Assembly (NCBI RefSeq): GCF_030216305.1
Contig: NZ_JASOKT010000007.1
Location: 29,384-93,383 of the forward strand
Reading direction: 5' to 3'
Length of the DNA: 64,000 nucleotides
Source of the DNA: Actinotignum timonense
Lineage (GTDB): Bacteria > Actinomycetota > Actinomycetes > Actinomycetales > Actinomycetaceae
Shown: piece after piece, positions 9,884 to 19,258 of the stretch
Layout of the letters: each line of letters begins with the position of its first letter
How positions within the stretch are numbered: the first letter of the stretch is position 1
Notes under the pieces: generated by a model
The model's database searches: none
What the model was told of the DNA's origin: nothing
The model's input: the letters and a program-made list of their open reading frames with translations, nothing else
Program-made: the position numbers and the translations under genes

Positions 9884-9959
9884 GATACTGGCGCCTCACG
9901 ACAACCCCGTTTCAGGATACTGGCGCCCCGCAACACCCCGTCTCAGGATACTGGCGCCT
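9884..9959. repeat. Three-copy tandem repeat at the 3' end of brnQ
   Basis: The core GATACTGGCGCC starts at 9884, 9916 and 9947 (periods 32 and 31). The intervening bases are also similar between the first two units, including CAACCCCGT/CACCCCGT. The third copy forms the last codons and stop of brnQ. The other two lie just beyond the stop, so the 3' end of the gene has been tandemly duplicated. Confidence 0.85.
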
Positions 9960-11313
9960 CCGTCGGCGCCGCCGTGCCCCGCACCAGTGCCGGCGGGAAC
10001 AACCGCCCCTGGATCCCGTCCGCTGCCAGACCGAACACGAAGCCAAGGAGCGCCGGCCCGGCCCAGGCCAAGCCTTCTTCCCCGAGCGGCACTATCGCCA
10101 GAAGCTCACCCACGGGGGCGAAAATATCCCATTCGGTCACAACCAAGCCGTCCAGGAGAGCGAAAGGCGCCGCGATCCAGGCGGAAGCCCGGTAGGACCA
10201 GTGGAGGCGTCCGGGAACCGCAAGATCAACAAGCGTCACGAAAATAAGCACAATCGCGATGGGATAAATAAAGCGGTTGATCGGGTTAATGAAATTGAGG
10301 ATTCCTTCCAGCCCCAGCGTGGACATGGCAAAAGCGAACATTCCCTGCCCGATGAGGAGGGGGCGGTAGGCCAGGCCCGGAAGGTAGCTGCGGTAGAACT
10401 GGGTGGCGGCGCCCAGCAGGCCAATCGCTGTGGTCAAACACGCCAGGATGGTGATGGCACCGAAAATGAGCTGACCGCCCCGCCCGAAGAAACGCTCGGA
10501 GACGGCGGCTAAAGCATCCGCACCGTTGGCGAAGCCTTCGGTGGCCACCCGCACCCCGATCTGGGAGAGCCCCAGGTAGATCGCGGCGAGGATAAGGGCT
10601 GCGATGAGGGCTACTCCCGCCGCTCCCCCGAAGAGCGCCCCGCGGGAGGCGAATCCCTTGGCTCGCAACGATGACACAATCACCAGCCCGAAGACGAAGG
10701 CCGCCAGCGCGTCCATCGTCATATACCCGCTCAGCAGCCCGCCGGTGAGCGCATTGGGCGCATACGGTGCTTGCGGGAGCGAAACCTGGGGCGGCAGGTT
10801 GAACACCACCACCGTAATAAGAATCGCCATGAGGATCACGAGAGCGGGGGTGAGGATACCTCCTACTCGGTCCACCATTTTGCCCGGGTTGAGGGCCACG
10901 AGCACGGCCACCACGAAGAACACAGCGGAGAAAACGAGGAGGGCGGGGCGGGCTGCGGCGTCGTCGTGCATCACGGGGCGGACCGCAACCTCGAAACTCA
11001 CCGCAGCCACTCGCGGCACCGCGTACAAAACGCCGGTGGTAATAAAAATCGCCCACAGCAGCGCGTGACCGGGGATACGGCCGATACGGGTCGCAATATC
11101 TTGCGGGGTGCCGTCGCGGCTGGAGGTGGCGGCGATGAGGCCAATGGCGGGGAGAATCACCCCGGTGCCGATAAACCCGGCGATGGCCAGCGGGGTATTC
11201 GTGCCGGCTTGAATGCCGAGCATGACCGGGAAAATAAGATTTCCCGCCCCGAAGAACATGGCGAAGAGCGCCAAGCCGGTCACAGCGAGCGTGAGGACCC
11301 GCGAGTTTTTCAT
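9943..11313 (-). CDS. brnQ: Branched-chain amino acid carrier BrnQ (LIVCS family)
   Basis: Sodium-coupled uptake of leucine, isoleucine and valine through the cytoplasmic membrane. The 456-residue protein has about 12 hydrophobic segments. It opens with the family hallmark LALFAMFFGAGNLIFPVMLG in the first segment; GYMTMDALAAFVFGLVIV in the middle is also typical of BrnQ. The start at 11313 has GAAGG upstream and places the first segment at residues 6-30, whereas the open frame extends 26 codons further with no membrane-protein character. The stop codon lies inside a small tandem repeat (9884-9959). It sits next to ileS, which fits a branched-chain amino acid theme, but the hairpin at 11412-11440 suggests separate transcripts. 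Confidence 0.95.
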   Translation of the reverse strand: MKNSRVLTLAVTGLALFAMFFGAGNLIFPVMLGIQAGTNTPLAIAGFIGTGVILPAIGLIAATSSRDGTPQDIATRIGRIPGHALLWAIFITTGVLYAVPRVAAVSFEVAVRPVMHDDAAARPALLVFSAVFFVVAVLVALNPGKMVDRVGGILTPALVILMAILITVVVFNLPPQVSLPQAPYAPNALTGGLLSGYMTMDALAAFVFGLVIVSSLRAKGFASRGALFGGAAGVALIAALILAAIYLGLSQIGVRVATEGFANGADALAAVSERFFGRGGQLIFGAITILACLTTAIGLLGAATQFYRSYLPGLAYRPLLIGQGMFAFAMSTLGLEGILNFINPINRFIYPIAIVLIFVTLVDLAVPGRLHWSYRASAWIAAPFALLDGLVVTEWDIFAPVGELLAIVPLGEEGLAWAGPALLGFVFGLAADGIQGRLFPPALVRGTAAPTEAPVS

Positions 11314-11411
11314 CCCTGAACCTTCGTGTGGATTGTGAGAACGGTGCCGGGCCGCGGCGGAGACTATGGTGATCCACCGCGGCCCATGCAAGGCACCCTA
11401 CTCTAGAGGAT

Positions 11412-11440
11412 CACGGCGCGCCGTTACAGAGCGCGCCGTG
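11412..11440 (-). terminator. Hairpin terminator after ileS
   Basis: Perfect 10-base inverted repeat (CACGGCGCGC at 11412-11421, complement at 11431-11440) with a nine-base loop, 14 bases past the ileS stop. No T-run follows; its position between ileS and brnQ is the main support. Confidence 0.6.
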
Positions 11441-11453
11441 TGATACCGCGTTT

Positions 11454-14400
11454 TTAGTGCGCGACTTTCGTCACCTCGATGCCGAGCGGTGCGCCCGCAG
11501 CGCCCGCAGCGCCGTCCGCGCCCGCCGTCACCTGTGCCTCCACCGCGAGGGTTTCCTCCTGGATGAAGGGCAGGTAGCGGGTAACCGCATCGACGCGCTC
11601 GGCGGGCACCGTGAGCTTAAGGGAGATCCGGTCGGCCACGTGCAGCTGCGCGTTCTTGCGTTCGTCCTGCACGGCGCGCACGACGTCGCGGGCGTAACCT
11701 TCGGCTTCCAGTTCCTCGTCCACCTCGGTATCCAAGGCGATGAAGGACCCGGAATCGAGCGCCGCGGCCACTGAACCCGGGTCGGCTTCCACCGATACGG
11801 TGATCTCAAACTGACCGGGCGCCAGGCGTACCTCCGGGTCGGTATGCAGCACCGCGTCCGCACCGTCCTCGCTCCAGTTCCCGGCCTTGGCGGCCTGGAA
11901 CAGCGCGGAGGTCATCTTGCGCAGCTGGGGATCCAGTTCGCGCGGGAGGACCTTGAGGTCGCGGCTCACCTTCATCCCCGATTGCGCCACGTCCTTGAGT
12001 TCAACATTCTTGACGTTCACTTCCAGGGCGATGAGATCGGTGAAGGGGGCCAGGTCACGGTCGGTGACGATGGTGAGGGTGCGCAGCGGTTGGCGCACAC
12101 GCAACTGGTGGGTTTTGCGCAGCGAGTGCGCGGCGGAGACGACGGCGCGCGCCTCGTCCATCGCTTCGCGCAGCGCATCGTCCTTCCAGGAATCAGGCAG
12201 TTCAGGCCAGTCTTCCAGGTGGACGGAGCGCCCGCCGGTCAGCCCCTTCCAGATTTCTTCGGTCACGAGCGGCGCGAGGGGCGCCATAACCCGCATGAGC
12301 ACTTCGAGAGCCGTGTAGAGCGTATCGAAGGCGGCGTGGTCCTCATTCCAGAAGCGATCCCGGGAGGTGCGCACGTACCAGTTGGTCAGCACGTCCAGGA
12401 AGCCGCGCACCCGGTCGCAGGCGGCCGGAATATCGTAGTTATCCAGGTCGGTGCGCACCTTATCGGCCAGGTCCTTAATGCTGGCCAGCAGGTAGCGGTC
12501 CATCACATCCAGACCGGAGGGGTCACTCACCGGCTGGGCGCGGTACCCCTCCCCCTTCGAGCACGTCGAGGCGTAAAGCGCGAAGAAGTAGTAGGCATTC
12601 CACAGCGGCAGCAGCACCTGGCGCACCGTATCGCGCAGCGCGCGTTCGGTCACGATGAGGTTCCCGCCGCGCACAATCGGCGAATTCATGAGGAAGAAAC
12701 GCATCGCATCCGCGCCGACCTCATCGAACATTTCGTAAACATCCGGGTAGTTGCGCAACGATTTCGACATCTTCTGGCCGTCATCACCCAGCACGATGCC
12801 GTGGGAGATACAGGTGCGGAAGGCCGGGCGGTCAAAGAGCGCGGTGGCCAACACGTGGAGGGTGTAGAACCACCCGCGGGTCTGGCCGATGTACTCGACG
12901 ATGAAGTCCCCCGGGTAGTGGTCCTCGAACCAGTCCTTATTTTCGAAGGGGTAGTGGACCTGGGCGTAGGGCATGGAGCCGGATTCGAACCAGCAGTCCA
13001 AAACATCGGTAATGCGCCGCATGGTGGACTTGCCAGTGGGATCGTCCGGGTTGGGGCGGGTCAGCTCATCGATATAGGGGCGGTGGAGATCCACCTCGCC
13101 CTTCTCGTTGCGCGGCAGGCGCCCGAAATCACGCTCAAGTGCTTCCAGGGAACCGTACACATCTTCGCGTGGATAGTTGGGGTCATCGGAGCGCCACACC
13201 GGGATGGGGCTGCCCCAGAAGCGGTTGCGGGAAATGGACCAGTCGCGCGCTCCGGCCAGCCAGTTGCCGAATTGGCCGTGCTTGATATGCGCCGGGGTCC
13301 ATTCGATCTGTTCGTTGAGCTCGACCATGCGATCCCGGAAGGCACTTACCCGCACGAACCACGAAGAGACCGCCTTGTAGATGAGCGGTTTGCGGCAGCG
13401 CCAGCAATGCGGGTAGGAGTGCAGGTAGGAGCGTTCTTGGACCAGCACGGCGCGCTCGTTTTCCGGGCGGCGTGCCAGCGGCCCGGTTCCCTCGCGCAGA
13501 TCGCGGGTGATGGGCAGATTGGCATCAAAAACCTGGGTGCCTTCGTAATCGGGCACCTCGGAGGTGAAACGCCCGGCACCGTCCACCGGCACCACGGGGC
13601 GGATGCCCACTTCCTGGCAGGCGAACATATCGTCTTCACCGAAGGCGGGGGCGATATGAACTAGCCCGGTACCGTCTTCGGTGGTCACGAAGTTCCCGGC
13701 AATAACGTGGTAAGCATGCGGGCCGGGGGCTTCGTCCGCCGCCCGGTTCATGAAGTAATCGAAAATCGGGGCGTAGGCGCGGCCCACCAGCTGCGAGCCG
13801 GGGAAGCGATCCACGACTTCCGGATCTTCACCCAGTTCCTTCGCGTAGGATTCCAGGCGCGCGGCGGAAATAACCACCCGCTCGCCTTCCAGCTTGCCTT
13901 CGCGCGGAACCACGGTGAGGTACTCAATATCCGGGCCCACCGCGATCGCCAAATTGGAGGGGAGCGTCCAGGGCGTCGTCGTCCAAATAAGGGCAAGTTC
14001 GCCGGTTTCCAGGCGCAGCCCCACGGTCAAGCTGAGGTCCTGGCGGTCCTTGTAGACGTCGTCATCCATCTTCAATTCGTGATTGGATAGCGGCGTTTCG
14101 TCATTCCAGCAGTAGGGCAGCACCCGGTAGCCGTCATAGGCCAAGCCCTTGTCGTACAGGGTCTTGAAGGCCCACAGCACCGATTCCATGTAGGTGGTGT
14201 CCAGGGTCTTGTAATCGTGGGAAAAATCGACCCAGCGCGCCTGGCGGGTCACATATTCTTCCCATTCCTTGGTGTAGCGCAGCACCGAGGAGCGGCAGGC
14301 CTCGTTGAAGGTGGCGATGCCCATATCCTCGATCTCATCGGTGGAATCAATCCCGAGGATACGCTGGGCTTCCAGTTCGGCCGGCAGGCCGTGGGTGTCC

Positions 14401-14687
14401 CACCCAAAGCGGCGCTCGACCCGGCGCCCCCGCATGGTCTGGTAGCGCCCCACCACGTCCTTGACGTAACCGGTGAGAAGGTGACCGTAATGGGGCAGGC
14501 CGTTGGCGAACGGCGGGCCGTCGTAGAAAACGAATTCATTGGAGCCGTGCGGCCCGGATTCACGCTGCTCAACGGAGGACTGGAACGTATTGTCTTTCTT
14601 CCAGAAAGCGAGGGTGCCTTCTTCCATCTTCGGGAAGTTCGGGGAGGCGGGCACGCCGCCCTCGCGATGAAGCGGATACATATCCAC
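11454..14687 (-). CDS. ileS: Isoleucyl-tRNA synthetase
   Basis: Charges tRNA-Ile. At 1,077 residues it is the long class I enzyme with catalytic core, editing domain and anticodon-binding C-terminus. The HIGH motif reads HYGH within [16 protein letters not shown]. The editing region follows, and the KMSKS loop reads DDGQKMSKS. The long C-terminus and lack of an obvious C-terminal zinc finger suggest the eukaryote-like IleRS2 form, often linked with natural mupirocin tolerance; that is family knowledge and was not tested. The GTG at 14687 was chosen because GAGGAG lies seven bases upstream; an ATG two codons later would sit too far away. A T-box leader lies immediately upstream, so expression should respond to uncharged tRNA-Ile. 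Confidence 0.98.
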   Translation of the reverse strand: MDMYPLHREGGVPASPNFPKMEEGTLAFWKKDNTFQSSVEQRESGPHGSNEFVFYDGPPFANGLPHYGHLLTGYVKDVVGRYQTMRGRRVERRFGWDTHGLPAELEAQRILGIDSTDEIEDMGIATFNEACRSSVLRYTKEWEEYVTRQARWVDFSHDYKTLDTTYMESVLWAFKTLYDKGLAYDGYRVLPYCWNDETPLSNHELKMDDDVYKDRQDLSLTVGLRLETGELALIWTTTPWTLPSNLAIAVGPDIEYLTVVPREGKLEGERVVISAARLESYAKELGEDPEVVDRFPGSQLVGRAYAPIFDYFMNRAADEAPGPHAYHVIAGNFVTTEDGTGLVHIAPAFGEDDMFACQEVGIRPVVPVDGAGRFTSEVPDYEGTQVFDANLPITRDLREGTGPLARRPENERAVLVQERSYLHSYPHCWRCRKPLIYKAVSSWFVRVSAFRDRMVELNEQIEWTPAHIKHGQFGNWLAGARDWSISRNRFWGSPIPVWRSDDPNYPREDVYGSLEALERDFGRLPRNEKGEVDLHRPYIDELTRPNPDDPTGKSTMRRITDVLDCWFESGSMPYAQVHYPFENKDWFEDHYPGDFIVEYIGQTRGWFYTLHVLATALFDRPAFRTCISHGIVLGDDGQKMSKSLRNYPDVYEMFDEVGADAMRFFLMNSPIVRGGNLIVTERALRDTVRQVLLPLWNAYYFFALYASTCSKGEGYRAQPVSDPSGLDVMDRYLLASIKDLADKVRTDLDNYDIPAACDRVRGFLDVLTNWYVRTSRDRFWNEDHAAFDTLYTALEVLMRVMAPLAPLVTEEIWKGLTGGRSVHLEDWPELPDSWKDDALREAMDEARAVVSAAHSLRKTHQLRVRQPLRTLTIVTDRDLAPFTDLIALEVNVKNVELKDVAQSGMKVSRDLKVLPRELDPQLRKMTSALFQAAKAGNWSEDGADAVLHTDPEVRLAPGQFEITVSVEADPGSVAAALDSGSFIALDTEVDEELEAEGYARDVVRAVQDERKNAQLHVADRISLKLTVPAERVDAVTRYLPFIQEETLAVEAQVTAGADGAAGAAGAPLGIEVTKVAH

Positions 14688-14694
14688 GCGGTGT

Positions 14695-14915
14695 CTCCTC
14701 GTGTCTCAAACCTATTCGGAATGAGGACGACGCCGGATATCCGGTACCGCGGTACCACCTCATTTGCTACTCGCCGCACGCGTGGTACGGCGGGTAACCG
14801 CTTCATTAGGACGCTGACGGATCCACCCGCTCGGTTCTACTGGGCTGCGGGGCAGGGCCGCGCGGCTGTTCTTCCGAGAGCTCACCGGTGATTGCCGGGT
14901 CATAGCCAACGCCGC
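14695..14915 (-). promoter_or_regulatory. T-box riboswitch leader of ileS (isoleucine, likely translational)
   Basis: Read on the minus strand, the leader has a short stem I whose loop shows GGCTATGACCCGGCAATCA, with isoleucine codon ATC as specifier at 14892-14890. A GGAAGAAC segment follows, then the conserved T-box core AGGTGGTACCGCGG at 14760-14747, which pairs with the tRNA acceptor end. The sequence after the core has no terminator T-run and leads into the ribosome site GAGGAG (14700-14695). This is the layout of actinobacterial ileS T-boxes that control translation by hiding the ribosome site. The identification rests on the T-box core, the specifier codon and the gene downstream. Confidence 0.9.
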
Positions 14916-14946
14916 TCATTGTAGCCCTTCCGCGCGCGGGGCGCAT

Positions 14947-16986
14947 CTAGCTTCCGGGTGGCGGGCGGACCGGTGGGGATGGGTGCGACGGCGCAGCTCC
15001 GGCGGGTGGTTCGCGGGGCGGCGCAAGCGTGGCGGGCGGCGCCCCGGGCCCCGTGGCAGGCTCCGTGGTGATGCGCGCCAATTCGCGCATCTGCGGGGAA
15101 TCCGCGTTTTCCAAATATTCCGAATGCTGGGAGAAGAAACCGCCGCGCCCGGAGAAATGATGCGCGGTGAAATCCGGGTCCTGGCGCGGATTGAAGCCGA
15201 GCGCGTCGGTATGCCCGCCCGACACCGCTCCCCCGCCCAGCGCATTGACCACGTTAATAATGTCTTTCTTATTGGAAAGGACATGATTGGAGGCGGCGCT
15301 TCCGGCCCCGTGCGCCCCGGTATTCATATCCCATCCTTCGGCCACAACCCCGGGTGTTCCGTACACCACAAGGGTATCGACGACGCCGTGCCTAGCCTGC
15401 TCCGCGGCCGCTGAGGCCGTCACCGAACCGTAGGAATGCCCCAGCAGATTGATACGCGGGCAATCTTCCCCGCGGACCTGGGCAATTCCCTCCGCGAAGC
15501 GCGCGAGGCTGGCCGCGCCTTCCCGGGCCCGCGCTGGGGTGTAGAGAGAGGAATCCAGCGCACTTTGCGGGGCGGCGTAATCAAACCAGGTCACCACCGC
15601 CGGGCTTCCCGTTTCCCCGCGAGCGGTGAGAATTTCCTGCTGGAGGGTAGCCAAGCGGCCGGCTGCTTCCATATGGGAATCGAGGGAATTCACCACATTG
15701 GTGGTCATCCCACCTACCTCAATGGTGATAGACGAGGCAGTATCCACATTCCCTTGAGATAGGGCCACCTGGATGGTGCGCAATTCTGCACCGGTTCCGG
15801 TACGGGCTCGGTTCGGCCCGCGGTACACGAGGAGTTGGCGTGGCTGGCCGGACTGGGCGGACTGTGCGGGGCCTGCCAGCGGGGAGGAACGCGGCGCGGG
15901 TGAGTGCGCCGGAGCTGCGCGCCCCGCGGACAGTCGCGCGGCGGACGAGTGCGCCGCGGATGATCGCCCCGTGGTTCGCGATGAGTACAGCTTTGAATCA
16001 CGGGGCGAAGCGGACCGAACCGGGGCCGCGGAGATATGCTCGCGCCAATTGCGATCCAGGCAGCGCTGGGTGCGGATCATGGCGTAAGCAGCCAGGTTGG
16101 CGGTTATGGTGGCGTAACGCAGCTGGGCCGCACCAAGCTGTGCGGTGCGAATCTCCCGATCAGTTTTCCCTAAATTACCCTCAAGATCCGCCCGGGCGCT
16201 GGCGATCTCCGCGGAGAGCTCGGCCAGGATCGGATCGTAGTAGGCGCGGGCCATCTCTTCGTCATGGCGGGCAACGGCAATATTGGCGCGGTCCCGCACC
16301 GCATAGGGTATTCCGTCTAAATTTCCCAGATCCTGGGGGTAATGCGCGAGCACATAAGAGCGCTCGGCATCGCCCAGGGATGCCCACCAGGCCTGCACAT
16401 AGGCCGCACTTTTCCCGACCGGCACCCGCCCGACCGAATGGTAGTGGTTGGTGCGAGCGTCCGGGGCTATCTGCCCGGCTGCCAGCTGGGTAAAAACCGT
16501 GTCCAGATAGCTGAGGGTATTATCGGCCGACCCGTAGGCTGCCTCTACCTCCGCCCTAATCCGGACCGCTACCTGGCGGCGTTCCCAATCCACTACCCCG
16601 GTGGCATCCGCGCCATCGAGCGGATCGACAACCTCACCGGTGGGGGTGATCTCCATTCCGGAAGCCGCCGCCCGGGAAAGGGCTTCGCTCACGGCCGTTT
16701 GGGTGCGGGTGATTTTATGCTGGGCCTCCCCGAGAGCCTGGATGAGGTGGTCGATATGGTCGGTGTGCGCGGCGGCGCGCGCGGCCAGGGCCCGCACATC
16801 GGAGAGGAAGGCACGCGCCCCGTAACCTTCCCACTCCCCCGCCAAGGAGCGCGCGGCTAGCTGGCGCAGCTGCCAGCTGGCTTCTTCACAGCGCCGGCGT
16901 ACGGCCGCCACCTCACCGAGGACCGCTCCGAGCAGGGCCCCGTTCCAGCTGCATAGTTGCCCCCACGTCACCCTGAGATCTTTCAT
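14947..16986 (-). CDS. DUF1023-type alpha/beta hydrolase with WXG-like helical N-terminus
   Basis: Protein of 679 residues. Residues 1-130 are helical, begin with Trp-containing segments and contain GEWEG near residue 50, resembling the WXG100/ESX-like N-termini that often precede this hydrolase family in actinobacteria. A long variable middle includes a Ser/Ala/Pro-rich stretch. The C-terminal 250 residues form the DUF1023 alpha/beta hydrolase, with nucleophile elbow GHSYGS near residue 510 and later Asp and His candidates (NPRQDPDF, FFSQHSEYLEN). The tail is Pro-rich. No classical signal peptide is seen. The start overlaps the preceding small gene by four bases (ATGA), so the two are translationally coupled. 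The substrate is unknown; export by an ESX-like route is an inference, and no secretion genes are in the window. Confidence 0.8.
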   Translation of the reverse strand: MKDLRVTWGQLCSWNGALLGAVLGEVAAVRRRCEEASWQLRQLAARSLAGEWEGYGARAFLSDVRALAARAAAHTDHIDHLIQALGEAQHKITRTQTAVSEALSRAAASGMEITPTGEVVDPLDGADATGVVDWERRQVAVRIRAEVEAAYGSADNTLSYLDTVFTQLAAGQIAPDARTNHYHSVGRVPVGKSAAYVQAWWASLGDAERSYVLAHYPQDLGNLDGIPYAVRDRANIAVARHDEEMARAYYDPILAELSAEIASARADLEGNLGKTDREIRTAQLGAAQLRYATITANLAAYAMIRTQRCLDRNWREHISAAPVRSASPRDSKLYSSRTTGRSSAAHSSAARLSAGRAAPAHSPAPRSSPLAGPAQSAQSGQPRQLLVYRGPNRARTGTGAELRTIQVALSQGNVDTASSITIEVGGMTTNVVNSLDSHMEAAGRLATLQQEILTARGETGSPAVVTWFDYAAPQSALDSSLYTPARAREGAASLARFAEGIAQVRGEDCPRINLLGHSYGSVTASAAAEQARHGVVDTLVVYGTPGVVAEGWDMNTGAHGAGSAASNHVLSNKKDIINVVNALGGGAVSGGHTDALGFNPRQDPDFTAHHFSGRGGFFSQHSEYLENADSPQMRELARITTEPATGPGAPPATLAPPREPPAGAAPSHPSPPVRPPPGS

Positions 16987-17324
16987 CTTCCAACCCCCGC
17001 GATATCCAAACCAGAAATATTCGTGCCCGCAATATCCAGGGCAGAAATATCCGCGCCTGCCCCGCCGTCTGCCTCCTGGTAGATGCGCCAGGCCAGGGCG
17101 AGGGAGGCAGCTAGCTCATCGGCTCGGGCCGCGATATCGCGGGTACGCCTATCCAGGGCCGCGCATCCCGCGCTCACGCTGGCCGGCGGCGGGGTGCCAG
17201 CCAATGCCGCCGCTACCGCTCCTGGCACGGTATCCACCCGCAGCGGGGCCAGCGCGGCACTCACGTCCGCGAGCGCGGCGCGCAGCTCCGCCGTTGCAGA
17301 TTCCGTGATAAGAACACCATCCAC
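16983..17324 (-). CDS. Small helical protein coupled to the DUF1023 hydrolase
   Basis: Hypothetical protein of 113 residues, mostly alpha-helical and Ala-rich, with a C-terminal tail of near-repeats built on Ile-Ala/Leu-Asp-Ile-Ala. I do not recognise a named family; size and context suggest a WXG100/ESX-like partner or chaperone for the hydrolase, without a clear WXG motif. I start at the GTG at 17324, preceded by GGGGAGG five bases away. The open frame extends 58 codons further through a basic tandem repeat that looks non-coding. It overlaps the next gene by four bases. Confidence 0.65.
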   Translation of the reverse strand: MDGVLITESATAELRAALADVSAALAPLRVDTVPGAVAAALAGTPPPASVSAGCAALDRRTRDIAARADELAASLALAWRIYQEADGGAGADISALDIAGTNISGLDIAGVGR

Positions 17325-17354
17325 CGTGACCTCCCCTTGTTCGCTCCTGTTTCC

Positions 17355-17450
17355 TTCGCGCTGGCTACGTTTGACTTCTGTGCGCTGGCGCCGCTTACTT
17401 TCGTTGAACTGGCGTCGCTTGTTTTCTGGGCGCCGGCTCCTCCTGCCAAG
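17355..17450. repeat. Degenerate 24-base tandem repeat upstream of the small helical gene
   Basis: Four adjacent 24-base units (17355, 17379, 17403, 17427) share a GCGCTGGC-like core and a TTC ending; the fourth is the most diverged. It lies in the spacer between two divergent genes. Confidence 0.6.
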
Positions 17451-17557
17451 CGCTTGAGCCGATGGTGTCAGGCAGGGAAAGATCCGTCCAGGGCCCATCC
17501 ACAGGCGGAGTTCGGCGCGTGTAGTTATCCACAGGTAGGGGCGCGGTAGGGTGAAGT

Positions 17558-18319
17558 GTGCGTGTTTTAGTGACTTATTTTGAGCCTTTTGGTGCCGATA
17601 CCGAAAATGCGAGCCGGGAGGCAGCGCTGCAAGCCATCCCTCATCTTCGAGATATGGATCTTCCTTGCGAGGTGGAGGTCGCGACGGCCATGTTGCCGGT
17701 GGTGTTCGCGAGCGCCGGGAAGGTGCTGGCCGAGGCGGTGGAACGTTTTCACCCCGATGCGGTCATTGCCATCGGAGAAGCGGGCGGGCGTAGCGCTATC
17801 ACCCCGGAGCTCCAAGCTTTTAATGAGAATATCGCCCGAATTCCGGATAATGCGGGAGCTCAACCTGATGGCGAACCCGTGATTCCGGGCGGGCCTGCTA
17901 TCGCCACGAGCCCCGTGCTGGTGGCGGATATTACTCGCGCTATTAACGGGGCAGGTATCAATGCGGAAACGAGCCGAGATCCGGGGCGCTACCTCTGCAA
18001 TAACATTGCCTACCGCGTGGTCCAGCTTCCTGTTCCCGGCCTCTTCATTCACGTACCGGCCCTGCGCACCGTCGGAGTGGCCACGGTGGGCGCGGAAACC
18101 GACGCACCGTCCGCAGCGGTGTCCCAGCCCGCGCCGCAGCCCGCACCACGGACCAAGACGGCGCACGCCGCACCACTAACCGACACGGCGCACGCCGCAC
18201 CGTCAGCCGAGACCGCCGCACCGGCGCTCCCCCGGCCTGCCACCACCTTTGATGAGCTCGGCCGCGGGATCGCCGCGGCGATTGCGGAGCTTGCCCGGCA
18301 GGTCGCCGAGAAACTGTAA
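17558..18319 (+). CDS. pcp: Pyroglutamyl peptidase I with an Ala/Pro-rich insert near the C-terminus
   Basis: Cysteine peptidase (C15) that removes N-terminal pyroglutamate from peptides in the cytosol. The catalytic residues are visible: Glu84 in GGRSAITPE, Cys147 in GRYLCNNIAY and His165 in FIHVPALR. The start motif TYFEPFG is typical. The protein has 253 residues against the usual 205-220. The surplus is a low-complexity stretch (about residues 183-228) with repeated Thr-Ala-His-Ala-Ala-Pro units, placed before the last helix that normally ends the protein. The start is a GTG at 17558 with AGGGTGAAG upstream. It runs divergently from the hydrolase pair and converges with the SDR gene only ten bases away. 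Confidence 0.93.
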   Translation: MRVLVTYFEPFGADTENASREAALQAIPHLRDMDLPCEVEVATAMLPVVFASAGKVLAEAVERFHPDAVIAIGEAGGRSAITPELQAFNENIARIPDNAGAQPDGEPVIPGGPAIATSPVLVADITRAINGAGINAETSRDPGRYLCNNIAYRVVQLPVPGLFIHVPALRTVGVATVGAETDAPSAAVSQPAPQPAPRTKTAHAAPLTDTAHAAPSAETAAPALPRPATTFDELGRGIAAAIAELARQVAEKL

Positions 18320-18329
18320 CCTCCGGCCA

Positions 18330-19112
18330 CTACTCCCCATCCAGCCCGGAGGAGGGTAGGTCTACCACGTCGCTGCCGGTACGGGCCACCGTCCACGAAT
18401 TCGCCTGGGCCACGGGGCGGATAACCACCGAATCGATATTGACGTGGGCGGGGCGGGAGAGCATCCATACCACCGTCTCAGCAATATCCTCGGCAAGGAG
18501 CGGCTCAGCTACCCCGGCATAAACGTTCTGGGCTGCGGCATCTGATCCGAGTCGATTCTTAGAAAATTCCTCCGTCATCACCATGCCGGGGCGCAGCTCC
18601 ATGAGCCGTACCGGTTCGCCCACCAGTTCCAGGCGCAGGGTGTCTTTAATCATGCGTTCGGCGTGCTTGGCCGCCGTGTATCCGGCCCCGCCCACGTAGG
18701 TTTCCTGCGCCGCAGTAGAGGTCACAAAGAGGATGCTGCCACCGTTCTCCCGCATATGCGGGAGTAGGGCCCGGGTGAGGCGCAGGGTACCCAGTACGTT
18801 CACGCGGTACATCCACTCCCAGTCCTCGATTTTTGCGTCCGTCACCTTGTCTTGCCCGCGGGCCCCACCGGCGTTATTGACCAGGGAGTCCACCCCGCCG
18901 GCTTCCGCTACGGTGGCGGCGAGCCGTGCGACGTCGCCTTCCTCCGTCAAGTCCGCAACCACGTAACTGCACCCGGTTTGTTCGGCGAGCTGGCGGAGCC
19001 GATCTTCGCGCCGTGCGGTGGCGATCACCTCGAATCCAGCCGCGCGCAAGGCGCGGACGCTCGCCGCCCCGATGCCGCTGGACGCTCCGGTTACAAGTAC
19101 TCGATGTGACAT
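18330..19112 (-). CDS. Short-chain dehydrogenase/reductase (SDR)
   Basis: NAD(P)-dependent oxidoreductase of 260 residues, classical SDR. The cofactor motif TGASSGIG is at residues 8-15, the NNAG motif near 87, and the catalytic Ser and Tyr-x-x-x-Lys are in VTSTAAQETYVGGAGYTAAK. The basic residues after the second strand (ATARREDR) suggest NADPH. It resembles the YdfG/serine 3-dehydrogenase-like subgroup, but the substrate cannot be assigned. I start at the ATG at 19112, which has GGAGGG upstream; the frame runs 14 codons further up. Confidence 0.9.
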   Translation of the reverse strand: MSHRVLVTGASSGIGAASVRALRAAGFEVIATARREDRLRQLAEQTGCSYVVADLTEEGDVARLAATVAEAGGVDSLVNNAGGARGQDKVTDAKIEDWEWMYRVNVLGTLRLTRALLPHMRENGGSILFVTSTAAQETYVGGAGYTAAKHAERMIKDTLRLELVGEPVRLMELRPGMVMTEEFSKNRLGSDAAAQNVYAGVAEPLLAEDIAETVVWMLSRPAHVNIDSVVIRPVAQANSWTVARTGSDVVDLPSSGLDGE

Positions 19113-19258
19113 GTCAAACCCTCCGTTCTGCCGGGTGAGAGCCACGCCGGCCATAAAACACCTTTCTTCAGCCTAAAATAAAACGCGGAGAGCATACCCG
19201 GTGTTCGCTCAGCGCCGCTGCGGGAGCACCGGGCCTAGCTGGTAGAAAGGAATTGCTC

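Noticed and set aside
9884..9959. Short repeats considered as a CRISPR array
   Set aside because: Only three units, period about 31 with no unique spacers, and overlapping a gene end; no cas genes.
11844..13664. A 606-codon frame opposite ileS
   Set aside because: Antisense to the synthetase with no recognisable features; the ileS frame has all motifs.
17524..17532. TTATCCACA, a DnaA-box-like sequence
   Set aside because: One exact copy plus one partial, no cluster, no dnaA/dnaN neighbours; not an origin.
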